DNA from: Chryseobacterium gambrini
Lineage (GTDB): Bacteria; Bacteroidota; Bacteroidia; Flavobacteriales; Weeksellaceae
Direction: 5' to 3'
Length of the DNA stretch: 64,000 bases
NCBI RefSeq assembly: GCF_900156825.1
Contig: NZ_FTOV01000016.1
Coordinates: 18,866-82,865, forward strand
Shown here piece after piece: positions 16,714 through 26,973 of this stretch. A program made the position numbers and the translations under genes. Each line of letters opens with the position of its first letter. Within the stretch, counting starts at the first letter, position 1. Below the pieces are notes generated by a model that searched no databases, was not told where the DNA came from, and saw only the letters and a program-made list of their open reading frames with translations.

Positions 16714-16721
16714 TAATTTTG
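16714..16721 (+). promoter_or_regulatory. Candidate -7 box upstream of the six-gene operon
   Basis: TAATTTTG matches TAnnTTTG exactly, but no clear TTTG lies 19-21 bp upstream, and the first ATG is 165 bp downstream. The whole gap 16549-16886 (338 bp) otherwise holds only the terminator at 16594 and AT-rich sequence with no convincing gene. Confidence 0.3.
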
Positions 16722-16886
16722 GTTACTAAACGCGACAAATGACGGAGAGGATGAATGAAAAACTCTGACGATTTATTAATGATTTAAAAATCAGAAATTT
16801 ATGATAGAGAAAATGATGCCGAGTGCTTTCTTTTATTAAATTTACATAACCCGATTCTTAATCAGGCGTAAAAATAAACAATAATC

Positions 16887-17558
16887 ATGGAGACCAGAAA
16901 CCATTACAAAACGGGGCGTATTCTGAAAAGCCACACGAGTAGGAATTTTAAAAAAAATTATATCATGAGTCAATTTCAATTGGGAATATCCCTGACTTTT
17001 TTAAAAAGAGATTTAGCCTTAGTTGTTCAAAGTACGGATCAGGAGACTGCGAATGGAAAGATTACTGCTAAAGAATATTTGCTTGTCCCTACAAAAGTTT
17101 CATCGGATGATTTTGTAACTTTCAAGGATTTAAAAAATGATTTTGATAAAATATTTGGAAGTGATTCTAACGCCGCTACACAACAGGTTACAGATCAGCT
17201 AAAACAGAATAGCTCGGATAATGAATTCGACATCAATAAGATTCATTTTTATCTGAAAACTGCTTATTTATATAAAAAGGCATATTATATTAATACAGAA
17301 GCAGATTTAAGCAAACCACCTGTAATGGAAGAATGCGATGAAAGAGGAACCAAGCTGAAGGATGACAAAAAAGCAAAATGGGAATATGCACTGTCCATAA
17401 GTATAGACAGTAAGGCGTTCTTCTCAGAATTTAATACAATGTCCATCAATTCAGTTAATTTTTCTATCTGGAATACAGACCGCAACGTGGTGAAGAAAAT
17501 GATGACTTTGGGATCTACGGATGATATCTTTAAACAGTTAGAAGACTCTGTAAAATAA
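16887..17558 (+). CDS. Unknown protein, first gene of six-gene operon
   Basis: I do not recognise this family. The longest form is 223 residues; a second start at 16965 (MSQFQLGISLTFLKRDL) would give 197 residues and looks the more natural N-terminus, because the first 26 residues are a basic, low-conservation-looking leader. No signal peptide or membrane segment is visible. The protein is mixed alpha/beta by composition, with a beta-rich start (LALVVQSTD, KEYLLVPTKV) and a region YALSISIDSKAFFSEF that looks like a strand-helix pair. It lies 2 bp before the 1449-residue gene, so the two are surely cotranscribed. Confidence 0.8.
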   Translation: METRNHYKTGRILKSHTSRNFKKNYIMSQFQLGISLTFLKRDLALVVQSTDQETANGKITAKEYLLVPTKVSSDDFVTFKDLKNDFDKIFGSDSNAATQQVTDQLKQNSSDNEFDINKIHFYLKTAYLYKKAYYINTEADLSKPPVMEECDERGTKLKDDKKAKWEYALSISIDSKAFFSEFNTMSINSVNFSIWNTDRNVVKKMMTLGSTDDIFKQLEDSVK

Positions 17559-17560
17559 TT

Positions 17561-20500
17561 ATGCCCAATATACTTCCTTTCCGGATAAATACTTTGTATC
17601 TCAATTCGCCTGAACAGGTAATTGGTCAGGATATCCGTTTTGAAAATATTCCGTGGATGAATACAGAGCGTCATGTCTTTGAAAATCCCAATGTTCCCCT
17701 CGAAACAAACTCGATTATTCCAAGGCCTTTTTCATGGGATAATTCCATTTATCTGGATAAGGGAGTTCATCTTCATTTTATTCTTCCTTCATTCTTTAAA
17801 AAATTTAATGATAAAGGAAATCTGCCAAAAGCTCCCAATCGTTGGTATATAAAAAGACAGCGTGATGGGGAGGAATGGATTGTGGAAAGCGATTATATAT
17901 GGAACATTAACGATCCTAAACTGAATAAAAACAATACCTGTACCTACGCGGAAGAAGCAACAGATACTTTTCAGTTTGCATATGTGGGAAGAAAATATAA
18001 ACTGAACGACTGGATCTATCAGACCAATTCCCAGACGAATTATTTAAAAAATCTCAGTGCTTTGGGATGGGGAAGTTTTTCATTCGATATCCATTATCCC
18101 AATTGCAGAAGTGTATTTGGATTTTATGATGAAGACGGAACAGAAAACGAAGTATATCAGATTATCGGATGGGTAGATCATTACGGACAAAGCGCAGCCG
18201 ATGAATATATCGTTGCAGGTAATTTTCAGTTAAAATCCGGAGAAGCCACAGAAAATGAAGAATCCTTTGATGTTGCTGTTGCGAATACCTTGCCCGAGAC
18301 ACTTTCTGCATTAATCATCAATAGCAACAACCCGGATCTTTCCAGGCAGGATCTTCAGAAACAGGAAGAACAGATTGCTTCAATCATTAATTTTGATGAA
18401 CTGAAGGAGCTTAATCTGGACTGGATTTCCAGACTGAGGAATAAACAGCACGAGCAACAGTTTAATAAAACATCCGGAACAACAAAATATGTTCTGAATA
18501 TTGTTATTTCTGATCAGGAAGATGCTGTTCAGGAATATGATGTAGACAGCAGTCTTTTGGATTTTGAGTTCAGCGGAAATGTGGCTTTACAGTATGAAAA
18601 GATAAAAGATAAGCTTAAAACCTTTCAGGAGTCTGCAAAATCCGATGAAATTCTTGCGGTTTGGGAAGGCGTTTCTTTACCGGATCTCCTCAAGATTTCT
18701 TATACCGAAGCTTTGGAAGATGAGCTGGAAAATCTCAACAAAATACAAAACAGCTATGAGCTGGATACCTTCAGATTACAGGCTAAAATTGAAAGTCTGT
18801 ATCTGCACTGGTCTACGTATTTAAACGCTTTATTTTTAAGCAAAGATAAAAACATCAATAAACTTAAAGAAGATCTTAAACTGTTAATTTCACAGATCAG
18901 CATCTTAAAAGAAAAGCTGAGAAATACAAAAGACAAAGCTCTGAATGCAAAAGATTTATTTTCCGGAAAAATATCAGAACATTACACAAGATACCGCGAT
19001 TATGCTCTCATTAAATTTCTACTGAAAGCAAAACAGACCGGAGAAACCATAAATGAAAAAGAACTCCGGAACCTCCTGCATCAGCGGTATAAAACAAGAA
19101 TGATTCTGTCCAAAAAAAACAGAACCGATTATTACGAACCGCTGCCGCCAAGCGTTATTATTTCGTCTCCGAAAAAAAACAGCATTTTCAATCTTTTCAG
19201 CAATCCTTCTGCTCCGGAAGAAATACAGTCGGTACCTTTATTCAATCCGGAAAAGAAAGAAAGCCGTCAAAATGTTCTCAATCTGGTCAGTTCTCAGGAA
19301 ATCAGGATCAATCAATGGCATACCTATAAAGTAGAATGGGAAAGTTTATTTCTGCCTAAAAAAGAAGGCCATTATCTGGCTTCCGATACTAATTTTACAG
19401 AAAATTTTTTACAGGATTCCTACATTTTGGATGAGCTTAATGCAGACTTAATAAAAGCCTATCCTTTGCATGATATTGCGTATATGCCGAATCCTAATAT
19501 TTACTATGGGCATTCCTTTGTAAGCGATGAGGTTAAAGAATATGTAAAAGAAAAATTAGGCAAAAATCTTCTTCGTATTGATGAAAAAGACAACGCGGAA
19601 TTAATAGAAAAAATAAAAATATTTCTTCAGAAACTGGAAGAAACTTCCTTGTTTGAACTTACCCTTTCAGATTTCAATAATTTAATGCTTCAGAGAAGCA
19701 ATGGCTTGTCCGTCTTACCCCTCATTCCCAACGGATTTACAGATCATAAAGAGATGGCAAAAAGCATAGAAGATTTATGCAAAGAATATGGAAACAGCCT
19801 TGATCTTTTAACACCAAACAGATTATCCATATTCAATCCGTTCAGAAACGGAGCCTTTAAAATGAGCAGACTGAGAATTGTAGATTCTTTCGGAAGAAAC
19901 AGAATCATCGAGCCGGAAAAAATAATTACAACCCATGTGCAGAAAATCGAAAATAAAGATAACTGGGTTGCACTGCCGCCAAGATATCTTCAGCCTTCTG
20001 CCGTAAGCACAAGATTTACAAGAACAGCAACAGAAGGAAAAAAATCTCCTGTACTCGGATGGATGGTTCCGGTGTATCTTAATCAGCGGATAGAGTTTTT
20101 CGATGCGCACGGAAAACATTTAGGGGCAATAGACACAGAAGGAGCTTGGGAATCTTCCCCTTTTGATGCCGGTTTAGCTCAGGAAAACACAGACTATACA
20201 ACAGTTGTTAGAAATCCTCATCTCAGAAGAATTATTCACTGGATTATCGAAAGAATTGGCAAAACCAACAAAAAAGATCAGTTTATAAAAGAACTGCAGA
20301 GAACAATGGAGCATATTTCACCCGAAGATTATGCCAATCCGTCTCTGTTGGAAACCATCTCTTCCGTGCCTGTTGCGATTACTTTAGTGAACATCAATTT
20401 ATTCACCAGAGGAGAAGCGTTGCATGACATCAGTTATTCAGAAAACATCACGATCAATACCTACAACAGCCAGAGAAAATACGATAAAGTGAAAATCCCG

Positions 20501-21910
20501 ATGTCCATTGGAGATTTAAATCAGTATAACGACGGCGTTCTGGCTTACTGGCATTACCATCTGGAAAATAAAGAACATAACGAAAGACTTGGTTTGAAAG
20601 CTTTGGAAAGCAAAATTTATTTTAATAATGATGCAGAAAAGAAAATAAGCCGTTTTTACTATTCTCTGAAAGATTTTCTGAAAGAAAACCCAATCGACGG
20701 AAGAGAAAAATGGAACGAAATTGAAGGTAAAACCATGTACAGCTCTTCAATAAGCTATAAAAATCAGGACAAAGAAATCTTTCTGGCTCTGAATGATACG
20801 CTGAATGCCTGCCAAAGATATCTTCTGATTCATCCTAAAGGAAACCTGAACATCAAAACAGGAATTTTACCCGAAAAGCGCATAAGACTGCCGTACAATG
20901 CCATTAAAGATGCTTTGAGAAGAATTGAACTTACGTTATTAACAGCGCCTGTTTTAACGCCCAAAGAAAACCTTCAGCTATCCATTGCTAAAGATAATCG
21001 CTATCAGTGGTCGTGGATCGAACTGGAAAAAAAGAATAAAAAAGAACCTTTATCTCCTGCAAATCCGCCCTTAAAAAAACGGATGACCCAAAATTTAGCC
21101 ATCGATTTTTCTCAGAATTTTGAATCCGAAGCCTACTTACAGACGCTGCTTTCAGACTTAAAAGAAGAACATATTTTAATTAATGAATTGAAGACATTTT
21201 TTCCGGAGGAAGATATCTATTTCATCGATAAAAATGAATTTCAGATAAGAAATAAAACGGAAAAATACAGCATAAGAAATGAATTTATTAACGATGTGAT
21301 AACCGGTAAAATCGGCAGAAGCGAAAACGTTAAATCTATGCAGATCGCTTTAGATTTTAATCAGTTTAAAAATAAAAAATATACAGCACTCAAAGAATTT
21401 ATCATTCGGGAAAAATATGTGATGAAGCAGGAAAACAATCTGCTGGGCGAAGAAATTTATTATTTAGACACTGAAAAAACAAAAACACTTAAAGAAAAAG
21501 ACAATTCTGAATTAAATGATCCTGAAAAAGAATTGGCTGAACTTCTATTAATGAAAACCTCCAATAAAATCATCACACTCAGAGAATTGTTGGGCAGAAT
21601 GTACATTTTTACCACAGAAAACGCTTCAGCAATCATCAGAGAACGCTTTAAGCAAAGCCTCATCAATAAAAAAATCATTCAGGAATATCCCTTTTATCCG
21701 GAAGATCAGATCCATTTTGTAAACCGGGAAGAATGGGAAAAGATTAAAATAAAAGAAGATCCCGATGACGATGAAAAATTATTGCTGAAGCTGATTGAGA
21801 ATACCTCCAAAGCCATTCTGGAGATCGGGGACTTTAATACCAACTCCGGAAACATTCCCGATCTTGTTTTAAAAGAAGGATGGCTGTCTATAAAATCTAC
21901 TAAATTCTAA
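17561..21910 (+). CDS. Giant 1449-aa protein with GVHLH / PNRW / DSFGR motifs, function unknown
   Basis: The largest protein of the unit, with no signal peptide or membrane segment. The N-terminal domain contains RPFSWDNSIYLDKGVHLHFILP (about 55-76) and KAPNRWYIKRQ (90-100). A helical, probably coiled-coil stretch covers about 345-466. A second conserved block has RLRIVDSFGRNRIIEP (about 765-780), ALPPRYLQPS (about 803) and GWMVPVYLNQRIEFFD (about 832). From memory, very large proteins of actinobacteria, cyanobacteria and others share GIHLHWALP, PNRW, VVDAFGR and LPPR patterns and are annotated hypothetical; I have not checked this by search. There are no RHS/YD repeats and no protease or nuclease motif. 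Likely a structural or scaffold protein. Confidence 0.85.
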   Translation: MPNILPFRINTLYLNSPEQVIGQDIRFENIPWMNTERHVFENPNVPLETNSIIPRPFSWDNSIYLDKGVHLHFILPSFFKKFNDKGNLPKAPNRWYIKRQRDGEEWIVESDYIWNINDPKLNKNNTCTYAEEATDTFQFAYVGRKYKLNDWIYQTNSQTNYLKNLSALGWGSFSFDIHYPNCRSVFGFYDEDGTENEVYQIIGWVDHYGQSAADEYIVAGNFQLKSGEATENEESFDVAVANTLPETLSALIINSNNPDLSRQDLQKQEEQIASIINFDELKELNLDWISRLRNKQHEQQFNKTSGTTKYVLNIVISDQEDAVQEYDVDSSLLDFEFSGNVALQYEKIKDKLKTFQESAKSDEILAVWEGVSLPDLLKISYTEALEDELENLNKIQNSYELDTFRLQAKIESLYLHWSTYLNALFLSKDKNINKLKEDLKLLISQISILKEKLRNTKDKALNAKDLFSGKISEHYTRYRDYALIKFLLKAKQTGETINEKELRNLLHQRYKTRMILSKKNRTDYYEPLPPSVIISSPKKNSIFNLFSNPSAPEEIQSVPLFNPEKKESRQNVLNLVSSQEIRINQWHTYKVEWESLFLPKKEGHYLASDTNFTENFLQDSYILDELNADLIKAYPLHDIAYMPNPNIYYGHSFVSDEVKEYVKEKLGKNLLRIDEKDNAELIEKIKIFLQKLEETSLFELTLSDFNNLMLQRSNGLSVLPLIPNGFTDHKEMAKSIEDLCKEYGNSLDLLTPNRLSIFNPFRNGAFKMSRLRIVDSFGRNRIIEPEKIITTHVQKIENKDNWVALPPRYLQPSAVSTRFTRTATEGKKSPVLGWMVPVYLNQRIEFFDAHGKHLGAIDTEGAWESSPFDAGLAQENTDYTTVVRNPHLRRIIHWIIERIGKTNKKDQFIKELQRTMEHISPEDYANPSLLETISSVPVAITLVNINLFTRGEALHDISYSENITINTYNSQRKYDKVKIPMSIGDLNQYNDGVLAYWHYHLENKEHNERLGLKALESKIYFNNDAEKKISRFYYSLKDFLKENPIDGREKWNEIEGKTMYSSSISYKNQDKEIFLALNDTLNACQRYLLIHPKGNLNIKTGILPEKRIRLPYNAIKDALRRIELTLLTAPVLTPKENLQLSIAKDNRYQWSWIELEKKNKKEPLSPANPPLKKRMTQNLAIDFSQNFESEAYLQTLLSDLKEEHILINELKTFFPEEDIYFIDKNEFQIRNKTEKYSIRNEFINDVITGKIGRSENVKSMQIALDFNQFKNKKYTALKEFIIREKYVMKQENNLLGEEIYYLDTEKTKTLKEKDNSELNDPEKELAELLLMKTSNKIITLRELLGRMYIFTTENASAIIRERFKQSLINKKIIQEYPFYPEDQIHFVNREEWEKIKIKEDPDDDEKLLLKLIENTSKAILEIGDFNTNSGNIPDLVLKEGWLSIKSTKF

Positions 21911-21915
21911 ACATC

Positions 21916-23454
21916 ATGGCAAAACTGTTATATTACTTTCCACTGGATAATTTAGTGAATAATGACATTGTTAATAATTACAAAACCCAGGTTCAGTCCG
22001 GTTTACAAAATAGTGCTTTAAATGTTGATTTTGATGAGTATAAAGGTTCTTATCTCAATTTTAAAGATAAAACCCAGTTAGAATTAAACTTTAAAAAAAG
22101 CATCGGTAAAGAAGGAACTTTAATTAATTTCTTTTTTAACTATCATAAAAAAAACAGCAGCGAGGCTCTTAATCTCATCACCATCGGGGATAAAATACTG
22201 AGCGTCATCAAATCTAATAACAGAAACGCTGTCTCTTTTAAAAGTAACGTCAGAATAAACGATGAAGACTTCAGAATCCGGGAAAACCACTGGTTTAATG
22301 CCTCCGTTTATTATAATTCTTCAGGAAATATAGAGCTTTATCTTACGGATGATAATTTCTTAGTTCTGAAAAAAGCCATAATTTCATTTAACGACGCTGC
22401 TGAAGATCAGAACATCATTGTCGGAGGCAATAAAGACGGAGATCAGCTTCGCATTGCAGATCTGTCGGTATATAATGATGTTTCCAAAGATGAAATAGAA
22501 AACCTCGTCAATACATCTATCGGAAAACACCTTACCTTACTCTCAAAATCTACTTTAATTGATACTGTAAGCTTTACTCTCAGCAACAATTCCGCTTTTG
22601 ATAAACTGGTCATAGAAAATGATCCGAAACCTTTATCCTTCGAACTTCTTCCGGGAGAGATGACCATAGAAAGACAGGACAACAGTGCGGCAAAACTTAA
22701 AGTGAAAAAAGGTTTTTTTCAATATTCTGCTGTACAAACAAACAAGACCGAAGAATCAGACGATCTGCACATTTCCTTTAGCTTTAAAAATCAGAACACT
22801 GAAAATACAAATTTAACCGCAGTATTGAATGATCTCTCCATCGTGAACCGCTTAGATCAGGAAAGAATTTTAGTGCAGCTTGAAATGTATAATATAACAC
22901 TTACGAAAGATGAATTCTCTAAAACCTATACAAAATCTCAGCCTCTCATCATCGATAAAGTTTTTGAAATAATGGATATAAGAGGAGAAAACGAAAGCCC
23001 GTTCGAAGTATTTATTCTGGGCAACGATACGTTGTACAATGGCACAGCAAACGAAGCACAGACCATAAGACTGGCAATAAGCAACACCACCGAGCTGGAT
23101 CTTAAGCTGTCGGAAAACAGCGGTTTCAGGATTACAGGCAACTTTTTTACCATCCTCGAAAATGATGCAAAACAAACCAACAATACCAAATTGCTGGAAC
23201 ACCAGTCCTTCACGACCATACCTGCAAAACCCAAATCTACAGACAACGACTTCCTGTGTTTTCAGAAAGAATACCTGCTGAAAAAAGGAACATCCATTAT
23301 TATGGAAATATCGGGATTAAAAGCAAAACAATCTGCCCCTGCAAATCCGTCCGGTGCATATCCTTTCTATCTCGAATACAAAAATATTCCCGGCTACAGA
23401 AACGGAAAGATGAAATTCCACATCAAAACAGGCAAAATCTTTTACTCACTCTAA
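21916..23454 (+). CDS. Beta-rich protein with LamG-like N-terminal domain, function unknown
   Basis: A 512-residue protein starting 5 bp after the giant gene. Residues 1 to about 195 resemble a laminin-G/concanavalin-like jelly roll: MAKLLYYFPLDNLVN, YLNFKDKTQLELNF, NHWFNASVYYNSSGNIELYL and QLRIADLSVYNDV follow the strand order of LamG_3-type domains. The rest is beta-rich with repeated FTLSNNSAFDKL and FSFKNQNTEN-like strands, suggesting immunoglobulin-like or jelly-roll modules. No signal peptide is present, which is odd for a glycan-binding fold. It may be the adhesive or decorating part of an assembly built with its neighbours. Confidence 0.78.
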   Translation: MAKLLYYFPLDNLVNNDIVNNYKTQVQSGLQNSALNVDFDEYKGSYLNFKDKTQLELNFKKSIGKEGTLINFFFNYHKKNSSEALNLITIGDKILSVIKSNNRNAVSFKSNVRINDEDFRIRENHWFNASVYYNSSGNIELYLTDDNFLVLKKAIISFNDAAEDQNIIVGGNKDGDQLRIADLSVYNDVSKDEIENLVNTSIGKHLTLLSKSTLIDTVSFTLSNNSAFDKLVIENDPKPLSFELLPGEMTIERQDNSAAKLKVKKGFFQYSAVQTNKTEESDDLHISFSFKNQNTENTNLTAVLNDLSIVNRLDQERILVQLEMYNITLTKDEFSKTYTKSQPLIIDKVFEIMDIRGENESPFEVFILGNDTLYNGTANEAQTIRLAISNTTELDLKLSENSGFRITGNFFTILENDAKQTNNTKLLEHQSFTTIPAKPKSTDNDFLCFQKEYLLKKGTSIIMEISGLKAKQSAPANPSGAYPFYLEYKNIPGYRNGKMKFHIKTGKIFYSL

Positions 23455-23466
23455 AGCATTAAAATC

Positions 23467-24162
23467 ATGGCAGAAAATTTAAACATCAAAGACTTTAAAG
23501 CGAATGAAGCAGACATTGAAAAGCTTACTTCCGGAAAAGCAACCATTAATGCTTTGGATTCTCAGAATACAGTCATCAGTACTTTAACAGCAGATCTCAT
23601 TAAGCTGAAAAACCAGATAGAATTACTTAATGAGGAGCTTAAAATTATGAAAGGATCAAAAGAACTGGTGAAGATCACTTCCGGCAGAACCGATGTCAAC
23701 AACTCTTTATATACCAATAACGAACTGGTTTCTTTACCGGTAGGAGCCATCGTTGCATTTTACGGAACCACGCTTCCCGAAGGCTGGGCTTTTTGCGACG
23801 GCTTTAATAACACTCCGGATCTTAGAGGAAGCTTTATTCTCGGGAACTCCGGAATCGGCCAGAAAAACAGCCAGGTTTACAACAGGTCTAATACCATTAC
23901 ACTAAGCGAAAAAAATATTCCGCGGGTTTGGAGTACCGTTACCACAAAATATTATAAAGTAGAAGCCGGAACAGGCGGAAATAATTTTGATTTTTTAGGA
24001 ACGAAAGCTACTTCCAGAAATCAGACTATTTACAGAGAAAACAGTTGGTGTACAGACGAGAATATAGCCACAGAATTTGCGATCGGTCATGAAACTCCAA
24101 CGCCGGTGGAAGTCCCGAATCCACAGCACGTAAAATTAGCTTATATCATGAAAATAAGATAA
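23467..24162 (+). CDS. Phage tail-collar-like protein with N-terminal coiled coil
   Basis: A 231-residue protein. Residues about 10-65 form a helical heptad-like region (IEKLTSGKATINALDS, LIKLKNQIELLNEELKIM) typical of trimeric fibres. Residues about 90-130 match the phage tail collar domain: LPVGAIVAFYGTTLPEGWAFCDG followed by TPDLRGSFILG. The C-terminal part ends in a HVKLAYIMKIR strand, as in tail-collar proteins that finish with a LxYIxK segment. It implies a fibre-like tip in a larger structure. The next gene starts after 65 bp, the widest gap in the operon. No capsid, portal, terminase, sheath or tube gene is found nearby. Confidence 0.85.
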   Translation: MAENLNIKDFKANEADIEKLTSGKATINALDSQNTVISTLTADLIKLKNQIELLNEELKIMKGSKELVKITSGRTDVNNSLYTNNELVSLPVGAIVAFYGTTLPEGWAFCDGFNNTPDLRGSFILGNSGIGQKNSQVYNRSNTITLSEKNIPRVWSTVTTKYYKVEAGTGGNNFDFLGTKATSRNQTIYRENSWCTDENIATEFAIGHETPTPVEVPNPQHVKLAYIMKIR

Positions 24163-24227
24163 TGATTTTAAGAAAAAACTGAATCTTTATAATATGATCC
24201 GCGAAAACCATCAAACAGCTTTACATC

Positions 24228-26972
24228 ATGGAAAAACCATCATTATCAAAAGCTGATATTCAGCTTGAGCTTGATGTCTCAATAAAAAAGATTGACTTTA
24301 AAATTACAGGAAACAGAACGAAAATGGATGATGACGTTTCCGTAACTTCTTTGGTTGGTCAGTTGCCGGATGTTTCAAAAAATATTTCCGGACTTCTGGA
24401 AGACGAAGGCGATGTAAAAGACATTATCATTCCTTTTGTACCGGAAAAACTTAATTTCGGGATCTATAAAATCGCAGACGATACAGAAAGCCTTACCGCT
24501 TTTCAACTGGAAGCAAAATATTCACACTTAAAGCTTAAAGGTGTATTTTCTAAAGAGTTTAAACTGTTTTCAGTAGCCATTAACCAAGCCATCAGTTTTT
24601 CAAAAATGCCTTTGGTGGGAGAGTATCTTAAAGAATATGCAATTTCAGATCTTGAACTCGTGTATCTTTCGCAGAAGGAAAATTCATTAACGCCTGATCG
24701 GGAGAAATTGATCAGCTTTTCAAAGAAAAATTTCATCAGTCAGAAAATCTGGATAAACAATGATAATTTGTTTCTCAACGCCGGATTCAATGCAGGATTG
24801 ATTTTAAAAACAGGAAACGAAGAACAGAAAATTACCTTTCCCGGGTTTGATCTTAAAGGCATAAAAGTTCCTGCGCTTCCGGCTTCAGATCCCGCAAAAA
24901 AACAAAATTCCGGGACTTCAGGAAATACTCAGCAGGAAAAAGAGAAACAGCATCCGTTGGTAAAAATTAATGAGATAAAACCCTCCATCGAAAAAAATCT
25001 CATACAGATTGCGGTATCTGCAGATTTCAATGTCGGGCCATTTGGTTTGCAGTTGGTAGGCTTGGGAATTAAAGTTCCTTTTACGGTTTTTCAGAACTTC
25101 AGTCTGGAAAAATTATGGAAGGAGCTTCAGTTTACTTTGCAGGGACTTGCCATAATCTATGATACCCCTTCACTTTCTATCGCAGGAGCATTTTTAAGAG
25201 AAATACACAACGGAACGGAAGAATACAATGGTTTATTAACCTTCAGATTGGGTAAAATTGAAATAATAGCCATTGGATCTTACATCAAAACACCAAACTA
25301 CTCTTCATTATTCGCATTCGGATATTTGGGCATTCCCATACCTTTAGATCCTGCTTTTTACATCCACGGATTTGCTTTGGGATTTGGATTAAACCGAGAT
25401 TTTATAATGCCTCAGATTACCGAGATTCCGGATTTTCCCCTCATTAAAATCGTTCATCAGGGAGGTTTAAAACAGGGAGATTCCATTAAAAAGATTTTTG
25501 GAGATTTTAACCGTTATTTGCCTGTTCGCGAAAACAGTTATGTAATTATTGCAGGAATTAAATTTGATTCCTACAAAATGATTTTTACTACAGGAATACT
25601 TGCAGTAGCTTTCGGAAATAAAACGTCTTTACATCTTTTGGGCTTATCTACCATGAAGCTGGAGGGAGTTTATTATTTTGAATTCGCATTTTCCATGCGT
25701 GCAGATCTAGAAGAAGGAATCTTTCTCGCACAGGGACAACTAACGGAGAACAACTATATATTGTTGCCTCAACTGAAATTAACAGGCGGTTTTGCTTTAG
25801 GAATGTGGCTGAAAGGAGAAACTGCAGGAGACTTCGTATTTACTCTGGGAGGGTATCATCCCAATTTTAAAGTTCCGGTTCACTATCCCAATAATACGCC
25901 GCGTTTAGGATTCAGCTTTAATCTGGGACCTGTTAATTTTTACGGTAAAGCCTATTTTGCTTTAACGCCAAGCTGCATTATGGCAGGTCTTGCAGGAGGT
26001 TTGAATCTTATCCTGAACGGACGCGTGGTTTATGCAGAAATAGGACTTCTCTTCAGTGCAGATTTCATTATTTCATGGAAGCCTTTTTATTACAAAGCAG
26101 AAGTATATGTTCAGATCTATGCCAAAATAGTGGTGGATATATGGCTTTTTAGCATCAATCAGACATTTAATCTGAGTGCCAGATTACAACTGGAAGGGCC
26201 GGATTTCAGAGGATTAGCGACTTTTAAAGTGGCAGGTTATGAACTGGAAGTTAAATTCGGCAACCATCAGAAATCTATTAATACTGCATTAACCAGAGAA
26301 GAATTCATTGCCGGCTTTTTACCGGAACCTGCAAAAATTCTGGTCTGCAATATTGCATCAGGAATTATAAAAAAAATAAAGAGAAAGGACGGAACAGAAT
26401 CTATTGTGGTTAATCCGAAAACATTTGCGTTAGAAATTTTTTCCGAAATTCCGGTTACAGAAATCAATGGAGATCAACTGACTGCCGAAAGTGTAAAAAA
26501 GGAGAATATCTATCCTGTTTACAAAGATTCTGCTCCGTTAGACAGCAAACTCGGGTTATCGGTTACAGGAGCCGTTTCGCACTTTTCCTCCTTTCAGGTT
26601 TCTCCGGTGCTGAAATCGCTTCCCAAGTCCATTTGGAATCACACAAATACAATTCCGGATCAGGAAGAAATATTATCCGGTTCAAAATTGCTGAAAGAAA
26701 TATGCAAAGGCATCCGTTTGGAGTTTTCTAAAACAGAATCCGGAATTAATCCTGTTACCACATCTTTATACGATACCTGTGCCAAAACCTATCGGGATGA
26801 TTTTACATCACCGGAAGCAAAATACAATCAAAATTCTGCACAGCCGGATAAAAGCATGATGACTGTTTTAGGAATTTTAAATGAAGAGGAAATCGACTAT
26901 TCCGATCTGGAAAATACCACGGAAGTTTACAAATACAAAGGAAAATCTTTAGGAACCTATCAAATCGCTTAA
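24228..26972 (+). CDS. 914-aa DUF6603-like protein, function unknown
   Basis: A long, beta-rich, glycine-rich protein without a signal peptide. The segment FGYLGIPIPLDPAFYIHGFALGFGLNR (about 363-390), followed by FIMPQITEIPDFPLIK, fits my memory of DUF6603 proteins, which show GLAAGFGYNR and a nearby I-x-x-FPLV motif. Many alternating hydrophobic strands (LFLNAGFNAGLILKTGN, GRVVYAEIGLLFSADFII, FYYKAEVYVQIYAKIVVDIW) resemble repeated antiparallel beta hairpins. The function of DUF6603 is unknown. It precedes the last gene by one base. The family name is recollection and should be confirmed by profile search. Confidence 0.78.
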   Translation: MEKPSLSKADIQLELDVSIKKIDFKITGNRTKMDDDVSVTSLVGQLPDVSKNISGLLEDEGDVKDIIIPFVPEKLNFGIYKIADDTESLTAFQLEAKYSHLKLKGVFSKEFKLFSVAINQAISFSKMPLVGEYLKEYAISDLELVYLSQKENSLTPDREKLISFSKKNFISQKIWINNDNLFLNAGFNAGLILKTGNEEQKITFPGFDLKGIKVPALPASDPAKKQNSGTSGNTQQEKEKQHPLVKINEIKPSIEKNLIQIAVSADFNVGPFGLQLVGLGIKVPFTVFQNFSLEKLWKELQFTLQGLAIIYDTPSLSIAGAFLREIHNGTEEYNGLLTFRLGKIEIIAIGSYIKTPNYSSLFAFGYLGIPIPLDPAFYIHGFALGFGLNRDFIMPQITEIPDFPLIKIVHQGGLKQGDSIKKIFGDFNRYLPVRENSYVIIAGIKFDSYKMIFTTGILAVAFGNKTSLHLLGLSTMKLEGVYYFEFAFSMRADLEEGIFLAQGQLTENNYILLPQLKLTGGFALGMWLKGETAGDFVFTLGGYHPNFKVPVHYPNNTPRLGFSFNLGPVNFYGKAYFALTPSCIMAGLAGGLNLILNGRVVYAEIGLLFSADFIISWKPFYYKAEVYVQIYAKIVVDIWLFSINQTFNLSARLQLEGPDFRGLATFKVAGYELEVKFGNHQKSINTALTREEFIAGFLPEPAKILVCNIASGIIKKIKRKDGTESIVVNPKTFALEIFSEIPVTEINGDQLTAESVKKENIYPVYKDSAPLDSKLGLSVTGAVSHFSSFQVSPVLKSLPKSIWNHTNTIPDQEEILSGSKLLKEICKGIRLEFSKTESGINPVTTSLYDTCAKTYRDDFTSPEAKYNQNSAQPDKSMMTVLGILNEEEIDYSDLENTTEVYKYKGKSLGTYQIA

Positions 26973-26973
26973 A

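Noticed and set aside
17561..21910. RHS or Tc-toxin protein
   Set aside because: No YD repeats, no RHS core motif, no C-terminal toxin domain visible.
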